Positions 34,415-46,809 of a DNA stretch of 64,000 nt are shown here, in pieces (positions within the stretch are counted from its first letter, which is position 1; each line of letters opens with the position of its first letter). The translations under genes were made by a program, and so were the position numbers. This DNA comes from Albifimbria verrucaria (lineage: Eukaryota; Ascomycota; Sordariomycetes; Hypocreales; Stachybotryaceae). Under the pieces are notes generated by a model. That model was given only the letters and a program-made list of their open reading frames with translations. It made no database searches and was not told where the DNA came from. Location: NCBI GenBank assembly GCA_020081605.1, contig JAHREC010000045.1, positions 1,550,001 through 1,614,000 of the forward strand, read 5' to 3'.

Positions 34415-35597
34415 TTACATATGCAGCTCGTCGGATCTCGTGGTGAGTGACCGCCGCAGCATTCGGAAGTTGGGGCCGGGACTCGAAATATCGCTGACCG
34501 GAGAGACGATGTCGACGATGCTCGGCACTGGGCTGTCGGAGGGAAGAGATGCTCGTCGGCTGATCATAGATGGCTCCGCGTCGTCCATGGGCGATACAAT
34601 AGAGCCAAACCGCGCCCTAGCGGCTCGGAGTTCCTCAGCGGTATCCACGGAGCCTGCACGCTCCTCGCTGCTATCATGCTTTCAAGAGCCGCAGCTGATT
34701 TGAGCTCGCCGCCAATGTTGACGAGGCGGGGACCCTGATTCCACCACTGATCCTCAAACCCGTTGTCAACTGTCATCAGCGCGGCAGCAAGGGACTCGAT
34801 CTCGGTAACACGGCCCTTTTCTCTTTCGTTGCTATTCCTTGAGGCGGTACCAAAAGTGCCACGATCACCAGGCGCACGTGAAGGCCCCTCACCGCTATCA
34901 CTCTCGAGGGGCACAATAAATCCAGGCGGGAAAGTAGTGGACCACGGCATGTCATCCTCGTCAAGATGGAACTGGGAATGCTTCCAGCTCTCGGCACGCT
35001 GAGGCGAGGTTGGCAAGTTGGGCTTCGAAGGCAAAATGGTTGCGGTCATGGGCTCAGGCTCGGCCTCCCAAGGGTTGTTAGCATTGAGGGAGGCGGGGCC
35101 GATTTGCCACGCTCGTGGGATGATCTGTTCAGCGATCGAGAGCGTCGCTCCTTGGAAGGCCCTGCGTGAGCGTTTCCCACAACACGAAGGGCTTGACCAT
35201 GGTGCTGGTACTGCAGGTCATGCTGGCGGTGGTTGTGGTTCTGGTGGCGACGAGAGGCATGCTGCTGAGTCGGGGCGTAGTACTCGTAGACCTGACCGGG
35301 GTACTCCGTCGGGCTCCGATGGTCCTGGGTGCCGGGGTACTGAAGGTATCGCTGGTTAGGGAGAGGGCTGTTGGACATGAAGTCGGAGTTGGCATGCTGA
35401 AGGCGTCGGGGAACCTGGTTTGGCTGATTCCGTAGGCTTCGGGACATGTAGGTGGCCTGCTTGTTCTTGGAGGCTTGGCCAGGTGTCCAAGAGACGCCGA
35501 ACTCGACGTGGAAGTAGACGGCGGGACGGCCAGTCATGGTGAGCTTAAGCTGTCGATGATCTCGGGAGTTTTGACGTGGCTTTTGCGAAGTGCACAT
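34415..35597 (-). CDS. Unrecognised Gln/His- and Ser-rich protein (394 aa)
   Basis: Single exon from ATG 35595-35597. The protein has little regular structure: basic N-terminus with MTGRPAVYFHVEFGVSW, then Gln/His/Tyr-rich stretches (YYAPTQQHASRRHQNHNH) and an Arg/Ser cluster (KERRSRSLNRSSHERG). A better-ordered piece with VTEIESLAAALMTVDNGFED and WWNQGPRL follows, and a Ser/Pro-rich tail has many possible phosphorylation sites (SPVPSIVDIVSPVSDISSPG). No known domain is recognised. Missing bases at 35072-35074 (C on the coding strand) and 34680-34682 (A). The gene-free 3.6 kb upstream is unusual here and would suit a regulated signalling or transcription-related protein (inference). Confidence 0.65.
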
Positions 35598-36372
35598 CTG
35601 TTTAGTTTAGTTGCTTGCTCTTTTCTTTTTGTTTTCTCAGTTGCTTGGTTGTTTGGTTGCTTGATTGCTGGTTTGGTTTGTCCGTTGGTTAACTATGGGA
35701 CGGTGACAGTCGTTGCCACGGGACTCGGTTTGATTTGGTCCCACGGTAGTTGGATTGGTCAGGTGAGTCAGATACGGCCGGTTCCAACGATGGGTCGGAG
35801 CGGAGGATGGGTATATGAAGTAGGCTGGCCGTGTAAGTAAGAATAGAGCGTCTGACCAAGCGGCGAAGCGGTTGTCAGAGGCGGAGCTCACGGCGAAGGA
35901 GTGAAGAGCCAACGATGCCCTGTGCTGTGAGACCGCCTCAGGTCGGATTTCACCACGTCCAAGTGTCGGACGCTGAGGTAAGACAGGGCAGCTGGGAGGA
36001 GAAGATTCCCACGGTTGGACGTTTCCCAGATCGAGAGCAGAGGAGAGGAGAAGCGGCCCTGGTCCCAGAGATATGTATGGAGATTTAGGGAGCTGGCCGG
36101 TGCGTCGGGAAGGGAAGAGCACAAGCTGCAGGGCGTCTCTATTACGGGTATTGCAGGCTGCGAGGCTTTCAGCAGATCGAGTTAGATCCACGCGGTTACC
36201 GGCGAATGTGGAGAGAGGGCCAAGGAGAAGGGCCAGGGTGGTAGGATGAAGAAAGGGAAGGCCAGGATAGACCCAGGCGGTGGCCCCAGGAGGCTTTGAG
36301 CGGCTTCGAGGGCGAGAGGTTTGGGAAAATGCTTCTGGTGTTTGCACTAGAAGGGGTGTGTCGGACTTGGCA

Positions 36373-36392
36373 GGGAGGGGAGGGAGGGAGGG
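36373..36392 (+). other. G-quadruplex-type tract
   Basis: Five runs of three or four G separated by single A. It lies about 780 bases upstream of the start of the leftward gene, on its template strand. Confidence 0.7.
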
Positions 36393-37030
36393 ATTGCGAG
36401 GATTGGGATTGGGATGGTGATGGGATGGAGGTGGATTGGGGATGGGGATGTAAGAAGAGCAGCAGGGGTTGGAGGGGCCCAGCCCAGAGGAGGATTAGTT
36501 ATGAGATGGATTGTTAGGGTGGATTATTTTAAGGACGTGAGCAGAAATGATTGATTGATTTCCGGACGAGAGCGACAGCTGCCACCAGCAGCCAAGCAAC
36601 AGCCCCAATAACAATTTTAAATGACCAAACATAAAAATAAAAAAGAAGAACAAGAAGAGGAAGAATAGCAAAAACTAACAATGGGCTGTTATTTCTGTCC
36701 TTAGTACCAAGCCATCATTTCACCCTTTTTTCTTTTATTGTTATTTTTATTCCATTCAAATAACATGACAATAGCGTTTGCACTGCCCTACCCTTACCCT
36801 TCTCCTTCTCACAACTGCGCGAGTGAGTATAAGTCTGTTAGTTGGTCGTGATCGCAGTGCCACCAGCCGACATGACCAACGGACTGAAATAAAATAAAAA
36901 TTGGGGCTAAAATCGATGCACAGACACCTGCTGCATCCAGTAGTATGTAATATCCAATGCAGCGTCCTCCCCAAACTGCACAATTTGCAATGGCAAGGCA
37001 AACAGCCTCCTCCACCCTATGCGATCCACC

Positions 37031-37065
37031 CCATCCCATCCCATCCCAAACCCAAACCCAAACCC
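37031..37065. repeat. Adjoining CCATC and AAACCC tandem repeats
   Basis: CCATC three times (37031-37047 with partial copy), then AAACCC three times (37048-37065). Confidence 0.85.
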
Positions 37066-37487
37066 ACAAGGCAAAGACACGCACACCATACGCCGTACGC
37101 GGCCGTTGCAATGCTACCGTTCTTTGTCCGCGCTGTTGTACTGGATCACCTGACATAATCTGGTAGATTTGAATTTGGTTTTAATCGACAAAAGAGCGGT
37201 GGCGCGTGGCTGTGCATAAATACATACCTAGACTACCTTACCTTACGGATTACAGTACATTCTCAATTATTACAGTATTACCCCTGCATAATCTTCCACC
37301 CCTCCCCTTCTGTCCATCATCGCTCATCCCATCATCATGGCATCGAGCCAAGTACCGCACCGCACGAATCGTCGGCGAGTATCCCGAACGGCTAGCCCAC
37401 GGACGGTGGGATAATCCGCACACTATTCACGCCTCGCGCTCTCTAGTCGTGGGTTGCTTACGTGTGGCCCAATCCCGGCGCCCCATT

Positions 37488-37506
37488 GCCTTGCCTTGCC
37501 TTGCCT
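37488..37506. repeat. Pentamer repeat CCTTG
   Basis: About four tandem units of TTGCC/CCTTG. Confidence 0.8.
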
Positions 37507-37558
37507 TTCTTCGCCTTCATCCCGCATGGACTACATGCCCTTCTCGAGCAATGGCAGG

Positions 37559-37594
37559 GCATGGCATGGCATGGCACCGCATGGCACGAGCATC
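37559..37594. repeat. Pentamer repeat GCATG
   Basis: Imperfect tandem GCATG units over 36 bases. Confidence 0.75.
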
Positions 37595-38167
37595 GTCTTT
37601 CCCCAACTGGACACTTTACCGAAGTCCTCTTAAACTGCTCCGAGTGGGTATCTCTCCCGTTCGTTCAGCCAAGGCTCACATTCCCACTGGGTCCTCATTA
37701 CCGGCGTTGCACTGCATCATGTCCTGTCACCCGGCACTCACTGTTCCTCCGCCCGCCGCCAACGCGCATCGCCTCCAGGGGTGGCCCTTTCTCTATAGCT
37801 GTTCACTTAAAGTTGCGTCCAGTTGAGCCGACCTCAGTGGGCTATTCCTCGTTGGCTTGGCTCTCCGGGGCAGGGCAGCGCAAGACATGATGACCTCCCA
37901 CCCCCGCGCAGCAGCGCGCATTGGTAAACCCACTCGCGCACACGCGCTGTCTCTATCGATCCCTAGATTAGTGCCGGTTTCTGGTATCTTCCTTGTTTTA
38001 GAATAGAAGCGTAAGGCCTCACGCTTGAGTAATTACATCTCAGGACGCCGCTTGAAACATGCCGTCTGGGGCAAGTTTCGTGGCTCCATGGACTCTACGG
38101 AACCCCCTGCAACGATAGGTGAAGGGGGTGATGCGTGATAGCCGGCAACCCTTGACGCGCGCCTCTT

Positions 38168-38190
38168 GCTGCTGCTGCTGCTGTTGCTGC
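38168..38190. repeat. GCT trinucleotide repeat
   Basis: Seven GCT/GTT-type units, noncoding in any gene I accept. Confidence 0.85.
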
Positions 38191-39240
38191 ATCGCAGAGT
38201 TGCAATCACTTACTTGCATGACTTGCAGTTGCACCGGGAAGCACTTCGCCTCACCTTCGCCGTCCGGGGCTTCTTCTCCTCCTGCTACTTCCCCACAACC
38301 AACGAACCAACTCGACGTCCGCCGTCAACAAACAAAACACAACCGGCCCCAAAAGCTCTGACACCGTCCCAAAACTCCAGCACGAGACCCGCGCCAAAAC
38401 AGTTCGCTTGGAGGGGTTCGGACGACCACTTGTTCCAAACAATATCCCCTTGTAGTTAGCACTCCCACGCTACGGATCTGGCCCCTGCTTAGACGCTCAG
38501 TAGCTGTCAATCTCGCTCTGCTCAAAGTGGGAACTGGAATCCATCGCCCGGGATCTGCTGGGGTCCCTTGCCGGAGTGGGGTCTGCGCTGTGTTCTATAA
38601 TTAGGAGGATCCCATTTCTTCTCCGGCTGCTGTACAGTCATGTACCGTCGCAGGTGCCACAGCACATACCACCCAACGCTGCACCCGTGAGCGCGAAGCT
38701 GGTTTCGTGCCTGGACCTGATTGAATATCTCGGCTACTGAACCGATCTTGCTCGTTCCGCGTCGAATCATGCCAGGTCGCCCTTCGTCTAATCTGCTGCC
38801 TTGTGTTACACTCGTCTCATGGTGCTGCCAGGCCCCGGCCGGCCGCGCGACCTAATGAGGAACCGGTGCACCTGATCTCACCACCGGCCGACCCTCATAT
38901 GCTCCGGCCGAGGAACTACGCTCGCCCTGTCCGTCGACTCTGGTGTAATTATCCACCGGACTGTAGTTTGGTCAGCCACGATGCCTCGCCTCACTCCGTC
39001 GCCGCCATAGTCATACTCATCGTCATCGTCATCATCGTGATCCAGCCTCAGTTGTGGGTGAGTCGGTCATACCCGGCAAATGAGCGTCTCCCCAAAATTG
39101 GCGACATACTCCGGTCCAGCAATTACCAATAATCCGAAATTTGACGGCTAGGGCTGATATTACATCATGTTCTATCTGAGATTAACTATCCACTAAGCTC
39201 GTGGGTACCTGCAATCCTATCTTACAGCATATTTCCTCAT

Positions 39241-40474
39241 TTACTTCTGCCCTAACGCCAGATCATACAACACTCTCCTTGGCCGTCTTCGTCGTCGTCG
39301 CCGTAGCCTCGGCTGCCTGTCCGGTCCCCGCTCGTGCGTCTCCCAGAATCTATCCTGATACCCGCCCTTGCCCCTGACCAGGGACGCGAGGTCAAACAGG
39401 TCGACCAGCGTCCGGACAAAGGGTCGCGGGTCCTGAGCCCAGGGCCTTCCACCTCCGTCACGCCGTCTGGTGCCAGGTAGATCTTGTTGCTTGATGGTAG
39501 GTACCGCCGCGGGTGCCGCACGTTGAACATGATGTTGTTTACAAACATGACGCTTGCCTCGAACACGTAGAAGAACCACTCGTACCGAATCGCCGGCGAG
39601 ATGGTCGACGGGTCGAACCCGGGTTGATTGTATCGAATGTCGGCCACGCCAAAGTACTCGGTGATACGGAAAATGGTGCGCACGAGGATTAGCGTGGTGC
39701 TGATGTACAGCGTGGTCAATGGCGTCTGCAGTCGCTCATTCTTGATGCCGTGCTTGCTGCACGCGCGTTGGAACATGATGGTCAAGATAAAGAAGCACGT
39801 CACCACGAAGATCTGGATCAGTAACGACGCCTTGGTCAGCGCGTGCCCCGTCTCGATCTGGCTGTCCTTAAGCGACTGGTTTGCCGACAGCGACGCACCC
39901 CATCCGTTCAGCGCTTCCACGACCGCCGAGATGAAGCCGAAGGTTGTTAAAACACGGCCGGGGTGTAGAGGTGAGTGGTACGGCACATAGTAAAGAATTC
40001 TTCCAAGGACGTGATAGTTCTGTAGCTCAAGAAGAGGCCTATTAGGTGGCACATGTCAACAAGCATTCCTTATTCTGATGACAATGCTGGTACTTACGGC
40101 GCGGCATATGTGATACATATGCTAGCAATAAACACATTCAAGTTATCGTAATGATATGCCCCGTATACTCGTAGCGCGAAGCCCGCCGTAAAGAGCAACG
40201 AGCAAAACGGCCACAGAGGCGTTAGCAGAAAGCTCTTGTAGTGCCTACGCCATGAATCAGTATTCAATGAAGTTCGCCATCGTATGTAATACAGCATACC
40301 AAGTCTGCCATGTATGCACAATGCCCGACGCCAGGAAAGCAATTGCAAAGAATATAGCAGCCCCTTATTTGGAGCGTAGAAGAAGTAGCTCCCTCGACTG
40401 CGGTTCAATTAGTCCCACGTCTTAACGTTGCTGCTCACGATTGGATTCCTACACACCGTATTCCCGTTCGACAT
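39241..40474 (-). CDS. RTA1-family membrane protein (lipid-translocating exporter family)
   Basis: Seven-helix fungal plasma-membrane protein related to Rta1/Rsb1, linked to lipid movement and resistance to toxic compounds. Exons 40455-40474, 40300-40397, 40098-40244 and 39241-40038. Signature stretches: YAPNKGAAIFFAIAFLASG, SLLFTAGFALRVYGAYHY, SICITYAAPPLLELQNYHVL and GRILYYVPYHSPLHPGRVL. Loop residues FRITEYFGV and the late helix YEWFFYVFEASVMFVNN complete the fold. Missing bases: G on the coding strand at 40361-40364 and C at 39442-39444. The first donor is ambiguous within GGTGTGT. The last 30 codons are uncertain because another missing G would change the C-terminus and end a few codons earlier; the length is about 350 either way. 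Confidence 0.88.
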
Positions 40475-40919
40475 AGTGTCGGTCAGATAGACGGCGGCGC
40501 AAAGGCGCGGTTTTTATGCGATGGGTTCTGTTTGTAGTGACTCCGTCAATTTATGTATGAAAATACAGCACTAATCAATAGTCTTGGAGCCAAAAGGCTG
40601 CGGTGCATCACGGAATCAAGCCAAGCCCATACTGATAATTCGACCAAGCCCATCCATCGCATCGCGGGACAACCATATATATACAAATACTATCACAAGG
40701 CAGCAGGATTAAATCAACTCAAGCACCCGCATGATTCTCGTCCTTGTTGCATCACACCGTCGCACATCATTTGTCCCTCAGCCCTGACGATATTGGGTGG
40801 CTTGCCATGGCCAATCGCATAGCTCGGTTTGCACGCGGACAGGTCGAACGCGAGGAAACCGAAGAACCGCTCCACCCACATGGGCTTGGCCCAACGTCCA
40901 GGTAAAGCCACGCACGATG

Positions 40920-40951
<32 letters not shown>

Positions 40952-41592
40952 GCCCAACCGTGGGTATCCCGACTCTCTGGCTAGCGCCAGGCCTAAACTC
41001 AGCCTCACGTGTTAGTCTTGGTAGAGGCTGGGCAAAGGCTGGGCAAAGGCTAAGCGACCGTTGCCATGGTGGGTTCCCGCGTCATTGTCATTTCTTGTGG
41101 TTCGTTCGGCGACTCTTCTCCCTCTCGCCGCCGAATAATTGGGGCCAATTAATGAAAAGGCAATTGGTAACGCTGTTGACGCTAGCAATACAAAACCCAT
41201 GGCCAATCAATCAATCAACTGCGGCCAAGGATATCCTCGTCGCCATGCGTTGAGCACCCTTCCCAGACCTAATCGCGGTATATCGTAGCAAGCCAAATGG
41301 TCAAATAGCACCATCACATCTCGAAATCCATTACATACATATACATCCGTCCATTATTCGCCTGGTGTCCATCACCCCGGCTGTCATCGCTGCAGTACAT
41401 CCTTGCCATACATGGCTTCTCATCGTTGTTTCGTATTAATCCCGGTACTTAAGTCGGGTACCAATATGGTAAGTTTGTGTGACATGCAATGAATGTGATG
41501 AATACAGAGCCAGACTCGAGTCCAGCACAAGAGGGCACCACATCCCGCTCATTATACACGAACAACTCTCTTCAGCATCCAATCGTCAGGCC
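40475..41592. other. Intergenic, no gene seen
   Basis: 1.1 kb between the RTA1 start and the 3' end of INP1. It contains a CTCTGG repeat, listed separately. Confidence 0.45.
40921..40950. repeat. Hexamer repeat (CTCTGG)x5
   Basis: Five perfect tandem copies. Confidence 0.92.
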
Positions 41593-43650
41593 TCAATGGT
41601 TCCTTGGATGGCTTACGGGCGAGGTAACATCCTCGTCCCAATCGCTGATATCACCATCAGAGTAATCCCAATGCACAGGTATTTGTTCACCGTCTGTACC
41701 GTATCCGTACTCCTGGCCCCTCCACTGTCCAGCTGCAATCTTGGCTGCAACCTTGAGCATGAGGGTAAGGAGGTGCAACGGTGGCCCAAGAACTATTGAA
41801 CACGTCTTGCTTATAATTGCCATGGGTAACTTCTTCATTATTTCTAGGCGGTTGTTGTAGATCAAGGCACGGCTGGCTCGGCTGGCGCTGGGGGAGAAGA
41901 TGTTGGCCGCTGGTGCCAGTGGTGACAACGCCCGTCGTCGCAAAGACCCATCGCTAATCGGCTGGCGATGCTTGGGTCTGGTTCGCTCAGTCTCAAGTGG
42001 TGCGGATGCGACCGAAGCACGATCAGTCTCCTCGGCGAGTGACTGCACATCTTGCTCTTCGGGAATAGATACAGTATCATCAGGTGCAGTCGCGGCGCTA
42101 TCATCTGATGTATCGCTTTCGTTGTCGGATGCATCATCAGGCGGCTGCTCAAGCTGAGCCTTAGCATCTGACTGCGAAGCCGGGGTGAGGGCGGCAAAAT
42201 CGTATCGTCGGCATGCCAGGACTCTACACTGTGAAACGAGTCCTCGGATTCAGTTGGCGAAATATTTCCGGATTCTTCTGGAGAGGCTGCAGGGACGGTC
42301 GTATCCAAAGGAGGAGGCGCCGTGTTTATACTCAGTGGGCGGACTGGTGTGGAAAGTCGGATTGAACCAAAGCCGGTTGAGCGGCGGAGCCTGACCTTTC
42401 GCTGCGCGCTCTGCCTCCCAGCGCCTACATGAATTTCTAAGCTGGGGCTAGCCACCTCCGAAGCAATCTCCTGTAGGTCAGAGGCCTCTATGCTTGGAGC
42501 AGGTTGCTGTTCATCCGCGGAGCTACCCTCATCTTGTGCATTACTTAGATCGGTATTATCCTTCTCAGTAAGTATGGGCTCATTCACAAGCTCGGGTTTT
42601 GTCTCATGGGTATCCTCTGGTAGCTCTTTTGTAAAGGAGTAACTTCTGGGAGGTCATTTTCCTCGGGCGCAGCAGAATCAGCTATCTGGTCTTCGCTCTG
42701 CGCCACGCTGGGAGGTTTATGTTCACTGCGCTGGTCAAATTGCTTGACAAGACTTGGGACCGTAGGTGCGCCTTCCGACACAGCGCGTGTCTTCTGGGCA
42801 AGTAACGCAAGGCCGGCGCTTCGTCCTAAACTCGAGGCGCGTGCTGGGGATGACTCGCGGGTATTTGAACCTAGGGAGCTTGTGGAAGCCGAATCGTCAA
42901 ATGTGCGCTCCACGGTTGGCAGCGTGTGAATGATGGCAGCATCGATGGGTCGGCCGGTCGGTGTTGTGGGCGATACTGTCATGTCAGGAAGCGAGCGTCG
43001 TACCGGCTTCCATGGCTTCTTCTTGACGGGCTCCTGGGGCGGCTCGGGTAGGTGAACCGTAAAGGTGCGTTTGAAGGGACATGGCGTCTTCTCGAACTGA
43101 AGGATATTGTCAAGCACGCCTCTTAATTCGTGCGCCAGTTTCTGATCTTCAGCACTGTCGACGGAGAGCTCTAGTCTCCAGTAATTCGGTCTCCGGATTT
43201 GCAAGACAAATCTGCTATTCACTTCGTCCAAGCACCAGCTCTGGCTCTTGGGTAGGATGGGCTGGAGCGCCGAGCCGCAGTTCAAGAAGGCGACGGAGGC
43301 AGGGGCACGGTATATACGAAAGGGCCCTGAGAAAAGGTTTGTCAGTTCAGTTTCGCAAAGCGGCAGCGAGCGCGCCTACCGACGGCGATGGTCCTCTCAA
43401 TTTGCGACGACCAAGAGAGCGTGCCCACTTCTTCCTTATCTACGCCATCCGAGCCCCGTGTGGGACTTCTGGAGATGGCCCGCGCAGAGGCGGTAAATGA
43501 GACGATTTTGATATTCGGATGGTAATATAGCGTCTCTACCAAGGCGCTCGACTGAGAGGCAGCCTCGTGGCGAGAATGCAGAGAAATCGGGGTTGTCGCG
43601 ATGCGTCGAGGGGCTCGCCAACCCGGACCAGTCGGCCCTGGCGCCTCCAT
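41593..43650 (-). CDS. INP1: Inheritance of peroxisomes protein 1 (Inp1)
   Basis: Peripheral peroxisome protein that tethers peroxisomes to the cell cortex so that the mother cell keeps its share. Exons 43380-43650 and 41593-43326, 53-base intron. The family core is FLNCGSALQPILPKSQSWC, FVLQIRRPNYWRLEL, LQFEKTPCPFKRTFTVHLPE and KKKPWKPVRRSLPD. A long Ser/Glu-rich disordered middle follows, then a conserved hydrophobic C-terminal part (LGPPLHLLTLMLKVAAKIAAG). Missing bases in C runs on the coding strand at 42636-42637 and 42182-42185; restored length 668. ATG 43648-43650 gives MEAPGPTGPGWRAPRR. Divergent from the UsgS-like gene. Confidence 0.87.
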
Positions 43651-44776
43651 GGTGAGTGATGTATTAGACTATTGACTGAGGTCGGAGATGTTCGATCGCG
43701 GTGATCGGGAAGCCCACATCACGACAGATCAGGCCGGAACGTAGATAGGAGCTACCATGTTGGTAGGCGTCCTCAATGGCTGGTTGCGGGTATTGTCGAG
43801 CGCTTAGAGAATGGTCGGCATAGCAGGGGAAAAGGGTTGCTGTTTGAGATGGTTTGAGTATAAAATCGTCAGTGGACGGCGCTAGGTAAGTAAGACAAGT
43901 GCTGTAAGTCAGAGCATGCCAAAGTGTCAGGAAAAGCGAAGGACGGCAGCGAGTGCACGCAAGACGGAGGCTGAGCCGTGAGGTCTGTGCAAATATCCAG
44001 GAGAGTCAGATTGTTTTATCGCAAGCGCCTTATCTTGTAGGAGAGAGCTCTATCAGCGGGCTGTCGGTGTAGGGTAGGCCGTGGGGCTGGTCGCGTGCTG
44101 TGCCGGATATTGGTTCTTGGCGCGATTAGGTGGTATTTCTGTCGTAGTAAGCAGGTAGAAACATAATGTATTATATAAATAAGAATTAAATTATAACATC
44201 TCTTACACAGTCTTACGTGGTGTTAAGTAGGATGTGTCAGTGCATTTAAACAACCATCTGTTGTGAATTTGTGTCTGCTGTCGAACCACTCTCAATCAAC
44301 CCCACCAAGAAGGAATGCCAGCCGTATTGAAGACCCTTTGAAAAGAACAATGTGTCAGATGCGACCTACATTCCAGGTGCAGTGCATGTAGACGCCAGAT
44401 GGCCTTTTCGTTACAACCATTCAGTAAAAAAGAATTTTAAAAAGCCACAAAAAACCAAGAATAAAATAAATCCCAAAAGTTCTGTTGAATTTCTGTACTG
44501 GCGCTGTTTCGACAACCCAACTCGGTAAGCTACAGGCTATAAGCAACCAAAAAGGAGAGGTGGGCTGGGCTGCCTTAGTAGCCTGAAGTACGTCATCGCT
44601 TCCAACAGCCATACGTACGTACGTATATACGACAACTCACACGCAACGCCAAAGCTCAACATCTCCAGCAAAACTCGACACCTCGTGTCCTGCAATCTCC
44701 CACTCACCCTCTCTCAAAACACCTCTTCTGAAGCTTCCTGGTAGCCTCCTCAGTGGCTGCCGCCCACACCGTCGTC
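43651..44776. other. Divergent promoter region, INP1 and UsgS-like gene
   Basis: 1.1 kb. AT-rich near 44150-44210, and TACGTACGTACGTATA at 44611-44626 is a short self-complementary tract. No gene seen. Confidence 0.45.
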
Positions 44777-46111
44777 ATGGCTTCTGCCGACAAGCTGCAC
44801 AACACAGCTGACAAGCTGAAAAGAACCGTCGAGGACAATGTCGACACGGACATGCTCAAGCAGAAGTTCGACCTGTCCAACTTTGACCTCAACGCCGTCA
44901 TCCGTGGCATGCAGCTCACCCTGGTTGGAGGTGGGTGACCCTCGCCTGTGCCCTTCCCTCGATCCTTGCTTGCTGATCCCGACTCCAGCGTACCGAGCCC
45001 TGCAAAATCCCGGCCTCTTCACGAATGAGCACTTTCGACAGGCTGGCGCTGCCATTGTCGCAGGTCTAGCAATCCGTCTGATTGTCTCCATTCCGGTAAG
45101 CCGAGTCTACTTAAACCCCTCAATGCTCACTTGCTAACGCTTTCGTTGAAGATCATTGGTGTTCGGGTTCTGATATGGTTCATTTCCCTGGTCTATCCGC
45201 TTGAGTTCACCACTTGGGATGATTCATTGATAGAGGGACTCAACTTCATCGAGGAATATGTCCTCCAAGTACCCTTTTTCCTAATGACGCTCATGCGTTA
45301 TGTTGTTCCCACGCTGGATAATCTGTCAGTTTCCAAGGCTCATCTTTCTCACTCATGATACTGACATCTCATGCCAGGTTCATGCAGTCGCTAGAATGGG
45401 TTGACCGAACCTATGTGCAGAAGCACAAGGGTGAACGACCTGACAACCTTCGCGATATGTACTACCCCAACCTGACCCAGTATCCAACGTCCAACCCCAG
45501 TGCAAAGTCGAAGGGCACCAAGGAGGCAATTATTAGATTTCTGCTCCGCTTCGGACGCAAGGGAGCTATTTCACTTGGTGTCTACCTCCTCTCGTATCTC
45601 CCTGTCATCGGTCGTTTTGTGCTGCCCGCCGCGAGTTTCTACACCTTCAACAAGGCAGTCGGCCTGGGCCCTGCATCCGTCATCTTTGGCACCGGTATTT
45701 TCCTTCCGCGCAGGTACCTTGTTGTATTTCTGCAGACCTACTTCTCGTCGAGAAGCTTGATGCGGAGCTGTTGGAGCCCTACTTTGCAAGAGTCAAGTTC
45801 AGCAAGGACGAGAAGCGAGCATGGTTCCGCAGTCGTGGAGGTGTTCTCTTTGGATTTGGCTTGGGCTTCTATATCCTTGTCAAGGTCCTGTTCCTGGGTG
45901 TTCTCATCTACGGTGTCGCCGAGGCCTCTACTGCCTACCTCATCACGAAGATCACTGACCCCCGCCTCCACCTACCGAGATGAAGGCATACACTGCTAGC
46001 CAGCAGGTTTGGAGGAACAAGCATGAGTTTTTGACACTGTCATTGGATAACTTGGATGCTCCTCACCATGTTGTATCTGCCGAGAAAGCTTCAACCTCCA
46101 AGGCGGAATGA
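44777..46111 (+). CDS. UsgS-like transmembrane protein (389 aa)
   Basis: Multi-pass fungal protein of the type annotated as transmembrane protein UsgS in Aspergillus and distantly like yeast Rrt8/Lds proteins of lipid droplets and spore wall. Function not established. Exons 44777-44930, 44989-45095, 45152-45324 and 45378-46111. Family stretches: LSNFDLNAVIRGMQLTLVGA, YRALQNPGLFTNEHF, QVPFFLMTLMRYVVPTLDNL and WVDRTYVQKHKGERPDNLR. At least five hydrophobic helices follow (for example GRFVLPAASFYTFNKAVGLG). Missing bases: G at 45764-45765 and C at 45959-45963. With these the model closes exactly, ending STSKAE. The alternative would be a reticulon-like protein, which the Trp/Tyr-rich motifs do not support. 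Confidence 0.82.
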
Positions 46112-46809
46112 GCTGCGCTGTAGACCAGCTTGGAGCATAGCTTAGCCTCGGAACTTCTAGAATAGATGGAAATAAGTATTAAAATGCTCAAAAAGCAATC
46201 GGTCAACCTTTTCAATGCCGTTATTTAATCTTGTCATGATAAACACTTATCGAGATATTGGCTGCGTAACGGCCCCGGAGCATTACGCTTGGCCTGGTCC
46301 CACAATATCTTAACTACAGCTTGATTCTGTATCTCCGACCACAGGCGATAGATAAACCGGAGCTTCGATCGGCTCATGTCATGGTCCCACCCCGCAGGAC
46401 CTGGAGATCCCGATGAACGCGGCAACAGCTGCGGAAATAACCTGATTGATCACCTGGGTTATTCGATAGACAGATGAGGGGCCGAGAGGGAACTGCAGCC
46501 ACACCAAGCCGCCTGCAGTTGATAGACTAGACTCTCCTTTCATCCAGGCCTATCTGGGGTCGGCATTGGGAGATACCGAATGGCGATAAGACCTTGGCAT
46601 GTTCTTCCCCATACTTGCGCCAGGTCGTACACATTGTGACGTGAAAGCTTGACGCCCCTTATCTCGCCTGTGTAGTTCCCTCATTTGTGCATGCCCATGG
46701 GTTAGACCGGATCGTTAATAAAAGCTGCGTCGTACCCGAACTGGATGTACGGCTATGACTTTGCCTTTGCATCGCAATTCTGTAGAAGTGACGCACCCAA
46801 TTGACGAAA
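46112..46809. other. Intergenic, no gene seen
   Basis: 700 bases upstream of the formamidase gene. Short chance frames only. Confidence 0.45.

Larger units (their letters stand above)
35598..39240. other. Long gene-free region upstream of 34415-35597
   Basis: 3.6 kb with pyrimidine-rich and repeat-rich stretches. A 236-codon frame at 35637-36347 (minus) and overlapping frames at 37206-37890 (plus) have biased composition and no homology I can see. I read the region as promoter plus long 5' leader. Repeats and a G-rich tract are listed separately. Confidence 0.45.

Noticed and set aside
35637..36347. 236-codon frame on minus strand
   Set aside because: Biased low-complexity composition ending in Asn/Gln/Thr repeats, directly upstream of a real gene; reads as 5' leader or promoter.
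37048..37065. Telomere-like AAACCC repeats
   Set aside because: Only three units and not the fungal TTAGGG/CCCTAA type; ordinary short tandem repeat.
37206..37890. Two overlapping frames of 206 and 142 codons (plus)
   Set aside because: They arise from pentamer repeats and pyrimidine-rich DNA; mutually overlapping with no domain.
38119..38361. Cys/Leu-homopolymer-coding frames over the GCT repeat
   Set aside because: Chance frames through a trinucleotide repeat.
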